Assembly (NCBI GenBank): GCA_903632075.3
Contig: CAHIKZ030005440.1
Span: 186,001-250,000, forward strand
Reading direction: 5' to 3'
Source of the DNA: Acanthosepion pharaonis
Lineage: Eukaryota; Mollusca; Cephalopoda; Sepiida; Sepiidae
Length of the DNA: 64,000 bases
Shown here: positions 1-10,668 of the stretch, piece by piece
How positions within the stretch are numbered: position 1 is the stretch's first letter
How the letters are laid out: each line of letters begins with the position of its first letter
The notes under the pieces: generated by a model
The model's input: only the letters and a program-made list of their open reading frames with translations
Database searches by the model: none
Told to the model about the DNA's origin: nothing
Position numbers and translations under genes: made by a program

Positions 1-1100
1 CACGTGACATCCAGTATCATCTATTATCGATGTTGGGTGACGATGCATATAGTTTAATTACTCAAATCTTTTTCTATGCGCCATGCCTCTTCAGTAATCA
101 TGGCTATCCACAATTTCATATCCGTTGTAGCTGTTAGTAAACTTTCTTCTTTTTTTTCTATCTCTCCTAATGCCTATTTTCTCACCCATTTTACACAAAC
201 TCATTCGGCATGTTATGAGTTACTTCCCTTTGTCCACCTTGAATTTAATATGATCTGGCGTGTCAAATTTTCTAAATATCTCTAAATAATTTCAGCTTAT
301 ATTTTATTCTAAGTAAAAGAATCTTTTTCTGTGTTCATTTCCCCTAAAACTTCCTCATTGAGCACATGTTCAGTTCATGGTATTAACTAATTCCTTTGTA
401 GAGCCACATTTCTATTATCTCATCTGAGACTGACCTTCATTCACTGCCATGTAGGAAGACCGATATTTTATAACAATTCAATAATTATTTCTTTTTTCTA
501 ACAATATTTTCCAGTTTCTTAATAGTTTGCTTAGCTTTTGGAAGGCATCTTTCGCTATTTCAATGCGTCTTCGGATTTCGGTATCACAGCTTTCTTTAGT
601 TTAAACACTTTTTAGAAATTTTTGGACTTGCTTGATTTTGGCGTCACCTATTCGTTGTTCGCATCTTGGGCTGTTCCATTTTCTCACAATTATCCATTCT
701 GTCTTCTTGCTTGTTGAATCATTTCTTCTTGCATTCCTTTATTACCATCAGTATTTTCTATTCTGTGTATTCTATTATCACTGTGTCATCTGCATATCTT
801 GTTAAAATTGTTAAAATTATGGCCGTCAATAATGAATGCTGCTATGATTTCTAATTCTCTCAAGATCGCTGAACTGTAATAGTTGAATAAGTCCAGTGAG
901 AAGACACATCACTGTCATACGCACTTTTCTAGTTTTGCGTATTTATTAAATTCAATTTTCTATCCGCACGCAGGCAGTTTTCTCACGGTAGAGATTCTGG
1001 ATTATTCTCTATAATTCTTCCTAAATAAATCAAACTTACCAAGCAGTTAGTATTTGATCAAGTAGAAACTAGTAGAAATCAAAAATACAAAAACTAATCA
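1..1100. other. AT-rich stretch, no gene seen
   Basis: Pyrimidine-rich, AT-rich DNA with only short open frames of low-complexity composition. I see no recognisable domain, splice-bounded exon or repeat boundary here. Confidence 0.5.
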
Positions 1101-1124
1101 TTTGTCATCGATTTTTTACTTTAC

Positions 1125-1790
1125 GACGTTTCGCTTTGCCGCTGCCGAAGCCCGCCGCCAGTCGCGCGTTCGTTCGGTCTCTTCGCCTTCGTTCGCCGCC
1201 GCTGGACGCGTGTCGCCCACCTCGGCAGTGCTCGGCTTTGCAAAGTGTGCGCAGGCAGGCAGCCCGCACAAGTGCCGCAAACGCGCTGCTAGCGTGCTCC
1301 CGGCGCCGGCGCCCGGGAAGCAGCCGGTACTGCTGGTGTGCAACTCGACCGACCGACCGACCAAACGCTTGTAAAGGGCGGCTCTAACTGTGACTGACTT
1401 ACGTTCAGTGAGCAGATGCCTCGTCATCTCGCCAGTGTCGGAACAGACAGAAAAGAGATGACGATGCGCATTCGTTCGTCCGCTTTCCGACTGCCCGTCT
1501 CTGAGCTTCGTTCGCCGTCGACGGACTCGCGTCGCCCACCTCAGCAGTGCTCGGCGTCAAAAAGTGCCGATTTGTGACTTTTCTCAAAGAAATGAAATTA
1601 CGAAACGAAATTGAACGCATCGATTGTCGTTGGCGTGTATGAGTATTAGATTTTCTAAAAAAGGCAAAGGTTGTTACACGAACAGCTTTCGTCGCTTGTG
1701 AGTGGACGAGACCGGCGCCTCGAGGGAAGTGTCGGGCGGCAGCGGCAGCGAGATACGGCGGCCGGCCAGCCCGGGAAGTGGGTTAGGGTT
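1125..1790. other. CpG-rich island with an internally repeated motif
   Basis: GC and CpG content rise sharply compared with both flanks. A motif of about 50 bp ending in CCCACCTCRGCAGTGCTCGG occurs twice, at 1188-1236 and 1506-1555. The island abuts Tx1/L1-like LINE coding fragments, so the simplest reading is LINE 5' UTR sequence with tandem promoter units. A host CpG promoter is the alternative, but no host exon follows. Confidence 0.4.
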
Positions 1791-2336
1791 AGTTAGTTTC
1801 TTCTTTTTCTTTTTTTTTCTCCATGTCAGGGTGTGGTGGTGTAGAAGTGGAGGGTGGGAGCGGAATTGGACGCTTGGGGAGGTGACGAGTCAGAAGGTGA
1901 GATAATGGGCGTGTATGGAGATGTGAGAGTATTGGGAGGGAGCGGAACACGAGAGAGTGAAGGGGGCTCCTAGACAGAGGAGCAACGTCCTGATCCTTTT
2001 CTGGTGAAGCAGGGACGGATAGGGTCCTGGTTTTTTCCAAGCCCCTACCCGTCCTACTTCGTGCAGTGTGCTTTTTAACCGGTTTTTCCTCTCCGTCTTC
2101 CTCGTCCCTGTTCCTCTTTAAGGAAGAGGACCGTGTTGGAGGTAATTCCTCTGCCTCCATCTCATCTTCCGACTGCTGCTTTTCTTCTTGGCTCTTTTGT
2201 TTTGGCTTCTGATGTTGTTTCTGTTGTTGCAACAACAACAAAAATAACAACAGATGCCGCTCCTTCGGTTGCTCCTCTGGCTGCTCCTTCGGTGGTTGCT
2301 GCTGCTTCGCTGAGATTTCGAGAACCGGTCTAACAA
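1789..2336 (-). pseudogene. LINE ORF1 (Tx1/L1-like) C-terminal fragment, inverted
   Basis: Read on the minus strand, this encodes a Q/K/E-rich then P/S-rich tail. It contains a segment, DEMEAEELPP followed by RSSSLKR and an acidic-basic run, that closely parallels the segment EQVEMQEMPPPRSSSLKRGR in the ORF1 tail of the forward LINE at 15-17 kb (about 16110-16170). That internal match is the basis for the call. It runs opposite to the reverse-transcriptase fragment that begins at 2337, so the two pieces are joined head to head. No zinc knuckle is present, only the region downstream of it. Nonfunctional. Confidence 0.6.
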
Positions 2337-2650
2337 GATCTCCGTGAGGAGAAGTTTAGTAGCTATTTGTCTGATATTCCTCGCCTTTCGTCGTGCGATG
2401 GAGAGATTACGGAAGGCGAAGTCCTCGCGGCTTTGAAGAAGGTCGGCAGAGGCAAGTCGCTCGGTCTGGATGGTTTGCCCTATGGATTGTACTTGAGGCA
2501 GTCGTACATCTTTGACCCGTTTTGACGGTTGTGTTCAAAAACTGGATCCGGCAGGGGGCCATCTCCAACCGGTTCACCAGTTTTTGGAAAAGGGCAAGGA
2601 TGTTGGGCGCAGCGACACCGGGGGACGTTCACAATGGTATGGGGCGCGTT
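2337..2650 (+). pseudogene. LINE reverse transcriptase N-terminal fragment
   Basis: The forward frame reads EGEVLAALKKVGRGKSLGLDG followed by LPYGLYLR, the RT0/RT1 region typical of L1/Tx1-type LINE ORF2 (pattern GKSPGxDGLPxELY). An in-frame stop follows shortly after (TGA near 2524), and residual homology decays in shifted frames to about 2650. The element then ends against satellite DNA. No fingers-palm catalytic motif is retained. A dead LINE fragment, probably the same family as the minus-strand ORF1 piece beside it. Confidence 0.65.
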
Positions 2651-2788
2651 TTGTAGGACCCCTTGAGAGGATGCGGTATTGTGGTGTATGGAGGATTGAT
2701 TGATGACGGACGAGTTTTTATGGAGAATGTGGAAATTGTAATGAGTGAATGGGTCGTGAATCAGATTAGCTAGGTATAGGGTCCTTTT

Positions 2789-3419
2789 CATATTTATCTC
2801 AGTTCTTTTCATATCTATCTCCATTATTTTCATATCGATATATCTCAGTTGTTTTTCCATATCTATCTATCTATCTATCTATCTATCTCAGTCTTTTTCA
2901 TTATCTATTTATCTCAGTCCTTTTCATATCTATCTATCTGTCTCTTCTTTTCATATCTATCTCAGTCTATTTCATATCTATCTATCGCAGTCTTTTTCAT
3001 GCGTATCTATGTATCAATCAATCTATATATCTATCGATGTATCTATCTCAGTCGTTTTCATATCTATCTACATATCTATCTCAGTCGTTTTCATGTTTAT
3101 CTCTCGATCTATCTATCTCAGTCTTTTTCATGTCTATCTATCTATCTCAGTCGTTTTCAAACCTAGGTATCTATCTGTCTCGGTCTTCTTCATACCTATC
3201 TATCTTACTCTTTTTCATATCTTTCTGTCTCTCTATCTATATAGGTCTTTTTCATATCTATCTAAATTTTTCAGTCTTTTTCATATCTATCTATCTCTCT
3301 ATCTACCTATCTGTTTATCTCTCTCAGTATTTTTCATATCTAATTTTTCTTCATATCTATCTACTTATCTGTCTCAGTCGTTTTCAAATGTATCTATCTA
3401 AATATCTCAGTCTTTTTCA

Positions 3420-3456
<37 letters not shown>

Positions 3457-3517
3457 CAGTGTTTATCTATATATCTGTCTCAATCTTTTTCATATATATC
3501 TATCCCAGTCTTTTTCA

Positions 3518-3550
<33 letters not shown>

Positions 3551-3676
3551 CAGACCTTTTCGTCGGTCAATTTATCTATCTCTTTCTTTTTCATACCGAT
3601 ATATCTCAGCATTTTTCATATCTACATATCTCAGCCATTTACATATGTAGCTAGATGATTGTTTCAGTCTTTTCCA

Positions 3677-3717
<41 letters not shown>

Positions 3718-4302
3718 CTCTTTCAGTTCTTCTCATATCTATCTATCTATCTATCTATCTATCTCGGTCTTTTTCAAATCTATCTGGCTACCTATCTCTC
3801 TTTTTCAGATCATCTCTATCTATCAATCTATCTCAGTCTTTTTCATGTCCATCTTTCTATATATCTCAGTCTTTTTCATATCTATGTATCTACCTATTTC
3901 AGATTTTTTATATCTATCTATCGATATCAGTCTGTTTCATATCTATCTAGTTATCTCTCAGTCTTTTTCATATCTATCTATCTATTTATCTATCTATCAC
4001 AGTCGTTTCGCAGACTTTTCATATCTATTTATCTATCCAACTCGCCTTTTTCTCATCTGTCTATCTATCTATCAAAGTCTTTTTCATATCTATCTATCTA
4101 TCTGTCTTTTTATATCTGTCTATCTATCTATCTATCTGTTTATGTATCTCAGTCTTTTACATATCTATCTATCTTTCTCCGTCTTTTTCATATCTGTCTA
4201 TCTCAATCATTTTCATATCTATCTATCTATCTATCTCAGACTTGTTCATATGTATGTTTCTCAGTCTTTTTCTTATCTATCTATATTTATCAGTCTTTTT
4301 CA

Positions 4303-4335
<33 letters not shown>

Positions 4336-4607
4336 CAGTCCTTTTCATATCTACCTCTCTATCTCAGTCTTTTTCATATCTATCAATCTACTTTCTTAGA
4401 TATCTATCTATATATCATTCTGTATAAGTCTGTTTCATATTTATATATCACAGCCCTTTTCATAACTATCTGTATATCTATCTATCTATCTCTTCTTCTC
4501 GTATCTATATATCTATCTATTGATCTATCTCATTCTTTTTCAAATCTGTCTCTCTCTCTTTTTCATACCATCCCTATCTATCAATTTACCTCTCTCAGTC
4601 TTTTTCA

Positions 4608-4643
<36 letters not shown>
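2789..4643. repeat. Degenerate TCTA satellite, left block
   Basis: A higher-order repeat in which runs of (TCTA)n alternate with a linker resembling CTCAGTCTTTTTCATA, giving variable units of about 25-45 bp. Because TATC repeats contain no stop in any forward frame, long artificial frames rich in Tyr-Leu-Ser appear in all three frames. The block ends at the 5' LTR of the forward Gypsy element and resumes at 9109, so it was one array before the insertion. Confidence 0.95.
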
Positions 4644-4644
<1 letters not shown>

Positions 4645-4906
4645 GTTGTGGTAGGATCCACCTAATTTGCATAGTGGAGTACCGACCATATAAATATGGT
4701 TGGTACCGGGAAGAGAGGGAGGAATCAAGAGATTCAACCAGAGACTCTGCCCGACTGCGACTCAACACATTCTCCAGGAACGGTCTTACCAGGAATATAC
4801 AAAAGACTATATGTAAATATTGTGTACCCTTTCTTGTTTCAATACATTTTGTTCTAAGTACATTTTGTGTTGCATTATTGTTCCATGCATTAGTCAAGTT
4901 TCAACA
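4644..4906 (+). repeat. 5' LTR of forward Gypsy element
   Basis: Begins TGTTGTGGTAGG and ends TTTCAACA, matching 8842-9108 almost base for base. It contains a TATAAATA box near 4690 and a plausible R/U5 region. It lacks the extra AGTC found in the 3' copy. Confidence 0.93.
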
Positions 4907-4907
4907 A

Positions 4908-4918
4908 TGGCGACGAGG
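4908..4918 (+). promoter_or_regulatory. Primer binding site for tRNA-Ser
   Basis: TGGCGACGAGG, one base after the LTR, is complementary to the CCA end and acceptor stem of animal serine tRNA (CCTCGTCG-CCA). The same site occurs in the two other Gypsy copies in this window. Confidence 0.8.
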
Positions 4919-5279
4919 TAGAAAGAACTATACGAAAAAAAAAAGAATTGATAATTGATAGCCTTCAACAATTGGGACAAGTCATTGAAGAACCCAGGCT
5001 GAAGGAAAAAATTATTAATTAAAAGTCCAACATCTAATGGAACGGCGAAGGATTCTGAATTTCTGGATATTTAGAACTCGTTAAAGGACGACTAAGCATA
5101 AAGGAACGTTCACTCAGAAAAATTTGAAAGGTGTCGTAAACGAATAACGGTGATTTTTTTTTTTTTTGGTTGCTCAACAATATTTTATAAAGCAAGACAT
5201 AAAATAAAAAAGTCGTAAGTTGTTTCGATTTTTCTGGTCAAATTAAAGAAAGAGTCTCAAAAATCGAAGAAGCTGGCAT

Positions 5280-5520
5280 TGCTTATATTAAAAAAATAAA
5301 AAAAAAGTTAAATTACCCATCAGCAAAAAGTTGGAGTAAAAATTCGGCGTATTTTAAAAATAGACATGAAAAATTAAATGAAAAGAACGAGGAGGAAAAA
5401 AAGGTTCCACCATATAATTGTAGACGTTACAACGAAAGACACTGGGAGGTAAATTGCCCATATAGAAATAAGAAATGTTTCGTGTGCCACAAGAAATTCA
5501 AATATAAAATCAGATAGAGA
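5280..5520 (+). pseudogene. gag nucleocapsid remnant of forward Gypsy
   Basis: Only the C-terminal part of gag is recognisable. It is a basic stretch followed by a cysteine-rich region resembling the double zinc knuckle of the reverse-strand copy at 12.2 kb, but the knuckles are broken: the first reads CRRYNERHWEVNC and the second stops after CFVC. The capsid-like N-terminal region seen in the 13 kb copy is missing or unrecognisable, and the DNA between the primer site and this point is AT-rich with stops. Confidence 0.6.
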
Positions 5521-5521
5521 T

Positions 5522-5797
5522 TTGAGGAAATATGTGACGACTGAAATATTTAAAAAGAATATCAAATTTCAACTGGATTCGGGTTCAGATTTAACAATAA
5601 TGAACTATAAAACATGGAAAATTTTAAAAAGGCCTACAATAATGAAGTCAACGAAATGCGCTCGAAAGGTAACTGGAAAGGAAATTAACTTCGAAGGCGA
5701 GGTTGTACTTCCCATGAAATTGAACGGGATAGTTAAAAAAAATAAAAGTTTTCATTCTGAAAAATGGAGAAAACTTGATGGGTACAGATTTTATTGA
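5522..5797 (+). pseudogene. Aspartic protease of forward Gypsy
   Basis: The frame contains FQLDSGSDLTIMN, the DSG active-site motif of retroviral-type aspartic proteases, followed by the expected beta-rich segment (VTGKEINFEGEV). This enzyme processes the Gag-Pol polyprotein inside virus-like particles. The frame ends at 5797 and homology continues in another frame at 5775, so a frameshift separates protease from RT. Confidence 0.82.
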
Positions 5798-6763
5798 AAC
5801 ATTCGATTTGTGGGATAAACCGTTAAACTCATTCTGCAGAAAAGTAGAAAGTAATACGCAAACAAGACAGGACATTAAAGATGAATTAAAGAAAAAGTTT
5901 CCGGAAACTTTCACACCTGGTCTTGGAAGATGTAACAAGTTTGAAGCCAAATTCGAATTAAAGGAAAATACTATGCCAATTTTTAAAAAGAAACGTAACG
6001 TGCCTTTAGCAAGTGTAGAGAAAATTAACGAAGAACTTGATAGGTTGATAAAATGGGAATTATTTCGAAAGTAGAATCTAATTCATGGGCTGCGCCGATT
6101 GTGTGCATAAAAAAGAAATCAAACCAAGTCAAAGTCTGCGTTGATTTTTCGACAGGGTTGAACTCGGTAATTAAGGACTACCATTACCCGTTACCGAGTC
6201 CGGAGGAGATTTTTAACAAGCTAAATGGTGGAGTTATATTTTCAAAAATCGACTTATCAGATGCCTATCTCCAAATTCCCGTCGAAGAGGAATGTTCGAA
6301 GTTACTAGGGATAAACACGCATAGAGGGTTATTCAAGTACAACAGGCTTCCTTTTGGTATTAAAGTGGCACCAGCCATACAAGCTATGGACGTCATGTTG
6401 AATGATTTAGACTTTGCGTGCGCCTACTTAGACGACATCATAGTAAGGAGCGAAACCGTCGACGAACATCGAGAGCATCTCAATCAAGTATTTAAAAAGA
6501 TTCAGGACTTTGGTTTTAAAGTCAAAGAGTCAAAGTGCGAATTTGGTTTGGAGGAAATTAAGTATTTAGGTCACATAATCAACAAAAAGGGCAGATTTTC
6601 AGATCCGGAAAGGTCCATTGCGATTAGAGACATGCCGACGCCCATTAATGTGGCGATGCTACAGAGTTTTCTGGGGCTCGCAAATTATTATCGAGCGTTC
6701 ATTAAAGGAATGTACAATCTAAGAGCTCCGTTGAATGAACTGCTAAAAAAAGACAAGGCATAG
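5775..6763 (+). pseudogene. Reverse transcriptase of forward Gypsy (two frames)
   Basis: The 5775-6074 frame carries GTDFIETFDLW and the RT N-terminus (IFKKKRNVPLAS...). A one-step frame change then leads to 6053-6763. That part holds the RT core: FSKIDLSDAYLQI (motif A Asp), LPFGIKVAPA and AYLDDII (YXDD catalytic box), then the thumb/connection region (YLGHIINKKG, LQSFLGLANYYRAF). Relative to the 11 kb copy, a few residues are lost just after KVAPAI, and a stop at 6761-6763 precedes the RNase H region. Inactive as it stands. Confidence 0.9.
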
Positions 6764-6801
6764 GAATGGACGGTAGAATGTCAGAAAGCCTTTGATGAAA
6801 T

Positions 6802-7028
6802 TGTTGTATAGGAAACCTACCACCCCTCTTGAAGATGAACTTGTCTACAAACAAAGACGTTAAATAGTGGCATGTCAAAAGACAGACAGAGTCGGAGAAG
6901 TTCTTGGCTGAGTTAGTTATAGACTACTCAGGCGATTTCTGTACCTACTTAGCAACCGAATAAACCCCTTTTTATTGGTACGTGTTATTTGGCGTTTGTC
7001 TTATTAACCCCAAATCAACATCATAAAA
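6802..7028 (+). mobile_element. Nested solo-LTR-like insertion
   Basis: About 227 bp interrupts the Gypsy frame between the RT connection (CQKAFDEI) and RNase H (KRMLTSD). Direct repeats of GAAAT lie at 6797-6801 and 7029-7033, as expected for a 5-bp target duplication. The insert starts TGTTGTATAGG and contains ATCAACA at 7014-7020, resembling LTR ends. Eight extra bases (TCATAAAA) follow that CA, so the exact 3' end is uncertain. An AATAAA lies near 6958. Confidence 0.65.
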
Positions 7029-7040
7029 GAAATAAAGAGA

Positions 7041-7925
7041 ATGCTTACGTCCGACCTCTTTTTAACCCATTACAATCCAAAACTTGATATTGTAGTGGCA
7101 AGTGACGCCAGTTCATATGGGATAGGAGCGTGTATTCAACACATAATGCCAGATGGTTCTAGAAAACCAATTGCACATGCTTCGAGAACTTTACTCCCAG
7201 GAGAAAGAAGTTACTCACAAATCGAAAAAGAGGCGTTGAGTATCATTTTTGCCATAACAAAATTTCACAGATACATCCACGGCAGACATTTTATCCTTGA
7301 AACGGATCATAAACCACTGATCACTATTTTTGGTTCAAAGAAAGGTTTACCCGTTTATACGGCAAATCGTCTGTTGAGATGGGGAACCATTCTTCTCAAT
7401 TATGATTTTCACATAAAGCACCTATCATCCAAAAATATAATTCATGCGGATAGTTTATCAAGAGTCGTACCGAGTCAAGAAGAAAGATTCGAAGAATCAA
7501 TTATTGCAAATATCAGAGCAGATTATGAGGTGAAATGCATGGTAAACAACATTGTAAGAGAGCTACCGGTTACACTAAAGGAAATTAAAAAAGAAGCTGA
7601 AAGCGATGATTTCATTTTAGAAATAAAAAGAAAAATGGTAGCAAATGACCAAAAAGTGCAGGAGATTTATTCAATAGGTGAAGGAGTTTTATTATATGGT
7701 GAGAGAGTAGTAGTACCAAAAAAGTTGCAGAAAAGAATACTACGGGACTTTCATATGGGTCACCCGGGGGTTAATAGAACAAAAAGCTTAATGCGAAGCT
7801 TTGTATATTGGAAAGGAATGGATGTGGATATCGCAAACATGGTTCATCGATGTAAGGGGTGTGCGTTAGCAGCTAAGGCACCACCTATAGTACACAAACC
7901 ATGGCCCAAGACGGATTATCTGTGA
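7041..7925 (+). pseudogene. RNase H and integrase zinc domain of forward Gypsy
   Basis: The N-terminal part reads VVASDASSYGIGACI and continues through SYSQIEKEALSIIFAITKFH and FILETDHKPL to ADSLSR, the standard Gypsy RNase H with its acidic residues. The C-terminal third carries the integrase HHCC-type domain (HMGHPGVNRTKSLMR ... CKGCALAAKAPP). The frame stops at 7923-7925 just before the integrase core. RNase H removes template RNA during reverse transcription; the zinc domain assists integrase multimerisation. Confidence 0.9.
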
Positions 7926-8366
7926 ACAAGATTACACATTGATTTCGCTGGTCAATTAGAAGATTATTACTACTTAATAGTGGTAGATAGTTTTACCACA
8001 ACAACTTTCTTGCATGAACTATTTGCACGGTTCGGTGTGCCAGAGTGTATTGTGAGTGAAAATGGTACACAATTCACTTCTGAAGAATTTAAGGAATTTT
8101 GTGAGTTATATCAAATTAACCACATAACGACGCCGCCGTATCATCCGAGGTCCAATGGACTCGCAGAAAGATTTGTCGATAATTTAAAGCGCGCTCTGAA
8201 GAAAGCCTCAGGAGTTCCAACGGAAAAGGCGCTTCAGCAATTCCTACAAGTATACAGAATCACGCCAAACCAGAGAACACACTCAAACATGGCACCAGCT
8301 GAACTAATGTTCGCTAGGAAAGTTAAGTCAGTGTTTGACAAACTTTTGCCAGGAAAAATAGAGTAA
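7926..8366 (+). pseudogene. Integrase catalytic core of forward Gypsy, damaged
   Basis: The start reads HIDFAG (first catalytic Asp), then VDSFTTTT fused to FLHELFARFGVPE, implying a short internal deletion compared with the 41.5 kb copy. The second catalytic position reads SENGTQF where SDNGTQF is expected, an Asp-to-Glu change. The third acidic residue is kept in NGLAERFV. A truncated loop plus the second-position change make catalysis unlikely. Confidence 0.85.
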
Positions 8367-8716
8367 AAGAATACTATGTATACAGCGAGAAAAGATACAC
8401 CTCCGGAGAGAAGGTGTTTTTCAAGTGCTACAAAAACAACGTTGAGTTCTGGGAGCGAGGCATAGTGGACAAGAGAATCGGTGACCTCATTTACATAATT
8501 AAAGGGCCGAAGAATACTCATAAAAGGCACCAGAATCAACTTAAAAAATGTTACGTTATAGAGCATGAAGAGAGTATACCGGATGAGGAGGAAGATCCCA
8601 TTGAGGTAATGTTTCAAGTAGAACCTCCGCAGAATACTCCTGAACCGAGAAGATCCGGTAGGAAACGAAAGTTCACGGACCCATTGGACGTGAATCCAAA
8701 ACGGAAAAAATATTAA
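8367..8716 (+). pseudogene. Pol C-terminal tail of forward Gypsy
   Basis: Downstream of the integrase core, a basic region (KGPKNTHKRHQNQLKKCYV) and an acidic then basic tail end in RRSGRKRKF...NPKRKKY and a stop at 8714-8716. A nearly identical tail sits next to the 3' LTR of the reverse copy (10.6 kb), confirming that this is the Pol terminus. The frame is open from about 8414. Confidence 0.75.
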
Positions 8717-8831
8717 AATTAAGCGGATGGACATATGCATATGAAGTATGCAAATGGATCTACAAAGAAATAGCCATAATCATCAACCCATATAGGAAGC
8801 CAGTTTGAAATCCAAAAAAATTCCAAGGCTT

Positions 8832-8841
8832 GGGAGGGGGG
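8832..8841 (+). promoter_or_regulatory. Polypurine tract
   Basis: GGGAGGGGGG lies directly before the 3' LTR, the position of the plus-strand priming tract. Confidence 0.8.
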
Positions 8842-9108
8842 TGTTGTGGTAGGATCCACCTAATTTGCATAGTGGAGTACCGACCATATAAATATGGTTG
8901 GTACCGGGAAGAGAGGGAGGAATCAAGAGATTCAACCAGAGACTCTGTCCGACTGCGACTCAGTCAACACATTCTCCAGGAACGGTCTTACCAGGAATAT
9001 ACAAAAGGCTATATGTAAATATTGTGTACCCTTTCTTGTTTCAATACATTTTGTTCTAAGTACATTTTGTGTGGCATTATTATTCCATGCATTAGTCAAG
9101 TTTCAACA
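8842..9108 (+). repeat. 3' LTR of forward Gypsy element
   Basis: The partner of 4644-4906, with the same TG...CA ends. It carries an extra AGTC and four point differences by eye. Confidence 0.93.
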
Positions 9109-9905
9109 CTATCTCAGAGTTTTTTATATCTATCTATATCAGTCTTTTTCATATCTATCTATTTATTTCAGTCATTTTCATATGTATCACATATCATTCT
9201 ATCTATCGCAGACTTTTCATATCTATCTATCTATCTCAGTTTTTTTCGTACCTATCTACCTCTCTCAGTGTTTTCCAAAATTATCCATCTATCCATCGAT
9301 CTATCTATATCAGTCCTTCTCATATCTATCTATCTATCGATCTATCTCAGTCTTTTTCAAAACTAACTCTACTTTTCATATCATCCCAATCTATCAATCT
9401 ACCTATCTCAGTCTTTTTCCTATATGTGTATCTATCTATCTCAAGCTTTTTATATCTATATATTCATATCAGTATTTTTCATATTTATCTATCTCAGTTA
9501 TTTTCATATCTATCTATCACAGTCTTTTTCATATCTGTCTATCTATCGCACACATTCCATATCTATCTCACTCTTTTTCTCATCTCTCTGTCAATCTATC
9601 TATCAATCTATCTCAGTTTCTCATATCTATCTATCTCAATCTTTTTCACATCTATGTATCTATCTATATTTCTCGGGTTTTTTCATATCTATATATCTAC
9701 CTATCTATCTCTCAGTCTTTTTTGTATCTATCTATCTATCTATCTATTGATGTATTTTTACATATATCTATGTATCTACCTCACTCTTTTTCTTATCTGG
9801 CTATCTCTCTATGATTATCTCTTTAGTCCGTCTTTTTCATATCTGTCTATCTACTTATCAATCTATCTCAATCTTTTTCATATCTTTCTATCTCAGTCTT
9901 TTTCA

Positions 9906-9943
<38 letters not shown>

Positions 9944-9955
9944 ATTCCTCTTCAC

Positions 9956-9995
<40 letters not shown>

Positions 9996-10245
9996 CAATC
10001 TTTTTCATATCAATCTATCTCGCTCTCTCCATCTTTTGTCATATCTATCTATCTCCGTCTTTTTCATATCTATTTATCTAAGTACTTTTCATATATATTC
10101 ATCTCTCTTTCACTCTTTTTCATATCTATCTATCGATCGATCTTGGGCCTATTCATATCTATCTATCTCAGTCTTTTCTCACCGATCTAACTCTCTATCT
10201 ACCTCAGTCCATTTCATATCTATCTGCCTATATCAGACCTTTTCA

Positions 10246-10283
<38 letters not shown>

Positions 10284-10314
10284 AATCTTTTTCATATCTA
10301 TCTATCTATCTATC
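9109..10314. repeat. Degenerate TCTA satellite, middle block
   Basis: The same satellite as at 2789-4643, continuing immediately after the forward Gypsy 3' LTR. It is cut at its right end by the reverse Gypsy LTR. Confidence 0.95.
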
Positions 10315-10545
10315 TGATGTGGGGCCAAAGTCGGGACCACAGAAGGAAAGCACGTAACACGGATTAGATGTAAGAAAGATATATTAACAACAGGTTACAG
10401 AGATAGTGTAAGCGGAGCTTACTATATGTTAGTGTCCAATACTGGTAGTCGTACGCGGCTCTCACTGTCTCTCTAGAATGTTGTGTCGTATACTTAATAT
10501 AGACCTGGAAGAGTCTATTGTGTAGGTAGTTCCGGTCTCACAATA
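10315..10545 (-). repeat. 3' LTR of reverse Gypsy
   Basis: Plus-strand start TGATGTGGGGCC and end GGTCTCACAATA. It is shared with 14058-14298. A canonical CA at 10542 would make the LTR 3 bp shorter. Confidence 0.9.
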
Positions 10546-10668
10546 CCTCACTTCCAAGAGTTTTCTTTTTGAAAAGGAGAGAAAAAATAAAACTGTTAAT
10601 ATTTTTTCCTCCTGGGATTTACGTCGTGCTGTTGAGTAAATTTCCTTTTCCTTCCTGAGCGTCGCACT
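10546..10668 (-). pseudogene. Pol terminal tail of reverse Gypsy
   Basis: In a different minus frame from the main pol frame, this encodes SPEVRRSGRKRKF and DVNPRRKKY followed by a stop, matching the Pol terminus of the forward copy at 8640-8716. It lies right after the RNase H break, which marks the right side of the deletion. A purine-rich GGAAGTGAGG, read on the minus strand, precedes the LTR and is the probable polypurine tract. Confidence 0.7.

Larger units (their letters stand above)
4644..9108 (+). mobile_element. Gypsy/Mag-type LTR retrotransposon, forward copy
   Basis: Near-identical LTRs (263 and 267 bp, TG...CA) bound an internal region carrying a serine-tRNA primer site, degraded gag, protease, RT, RNase H and integrase, and a polypurine tract. 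A 5-bp target duplication CTATC flanks it (4639-4643 and 9109-9113), though the satellite context makes this weak. By eye the LTRs differ by four substitutions and one 4-bp indel, yet the body has frameshifts, stops, a nested insertion and deletions in gag and integrase. It is a dead copy inside satellite DNA. The RT sequence and tRNA-Ser primer suggest the Mag/C-clade side of Gypsy (inference). Confidence 0.92.

Noticed and set aside
1780..1795. Telomere-like GGGTTAGGGTTAGTTAG
   Set aside because: Only about two repeats, with no array. Chance or LINE sequence is sufficient.
2849..4665. Long open frames (up to 336 codons) rich in Tyr-Leu-Ser, also at 9.0-10.3 and 14.4-14.8 kb
   Set aside because: All three forward frames are open because TCTA repeats contain no stop. 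There is no start context, domain or codon bias, so they are artefacts of satellite DNA.
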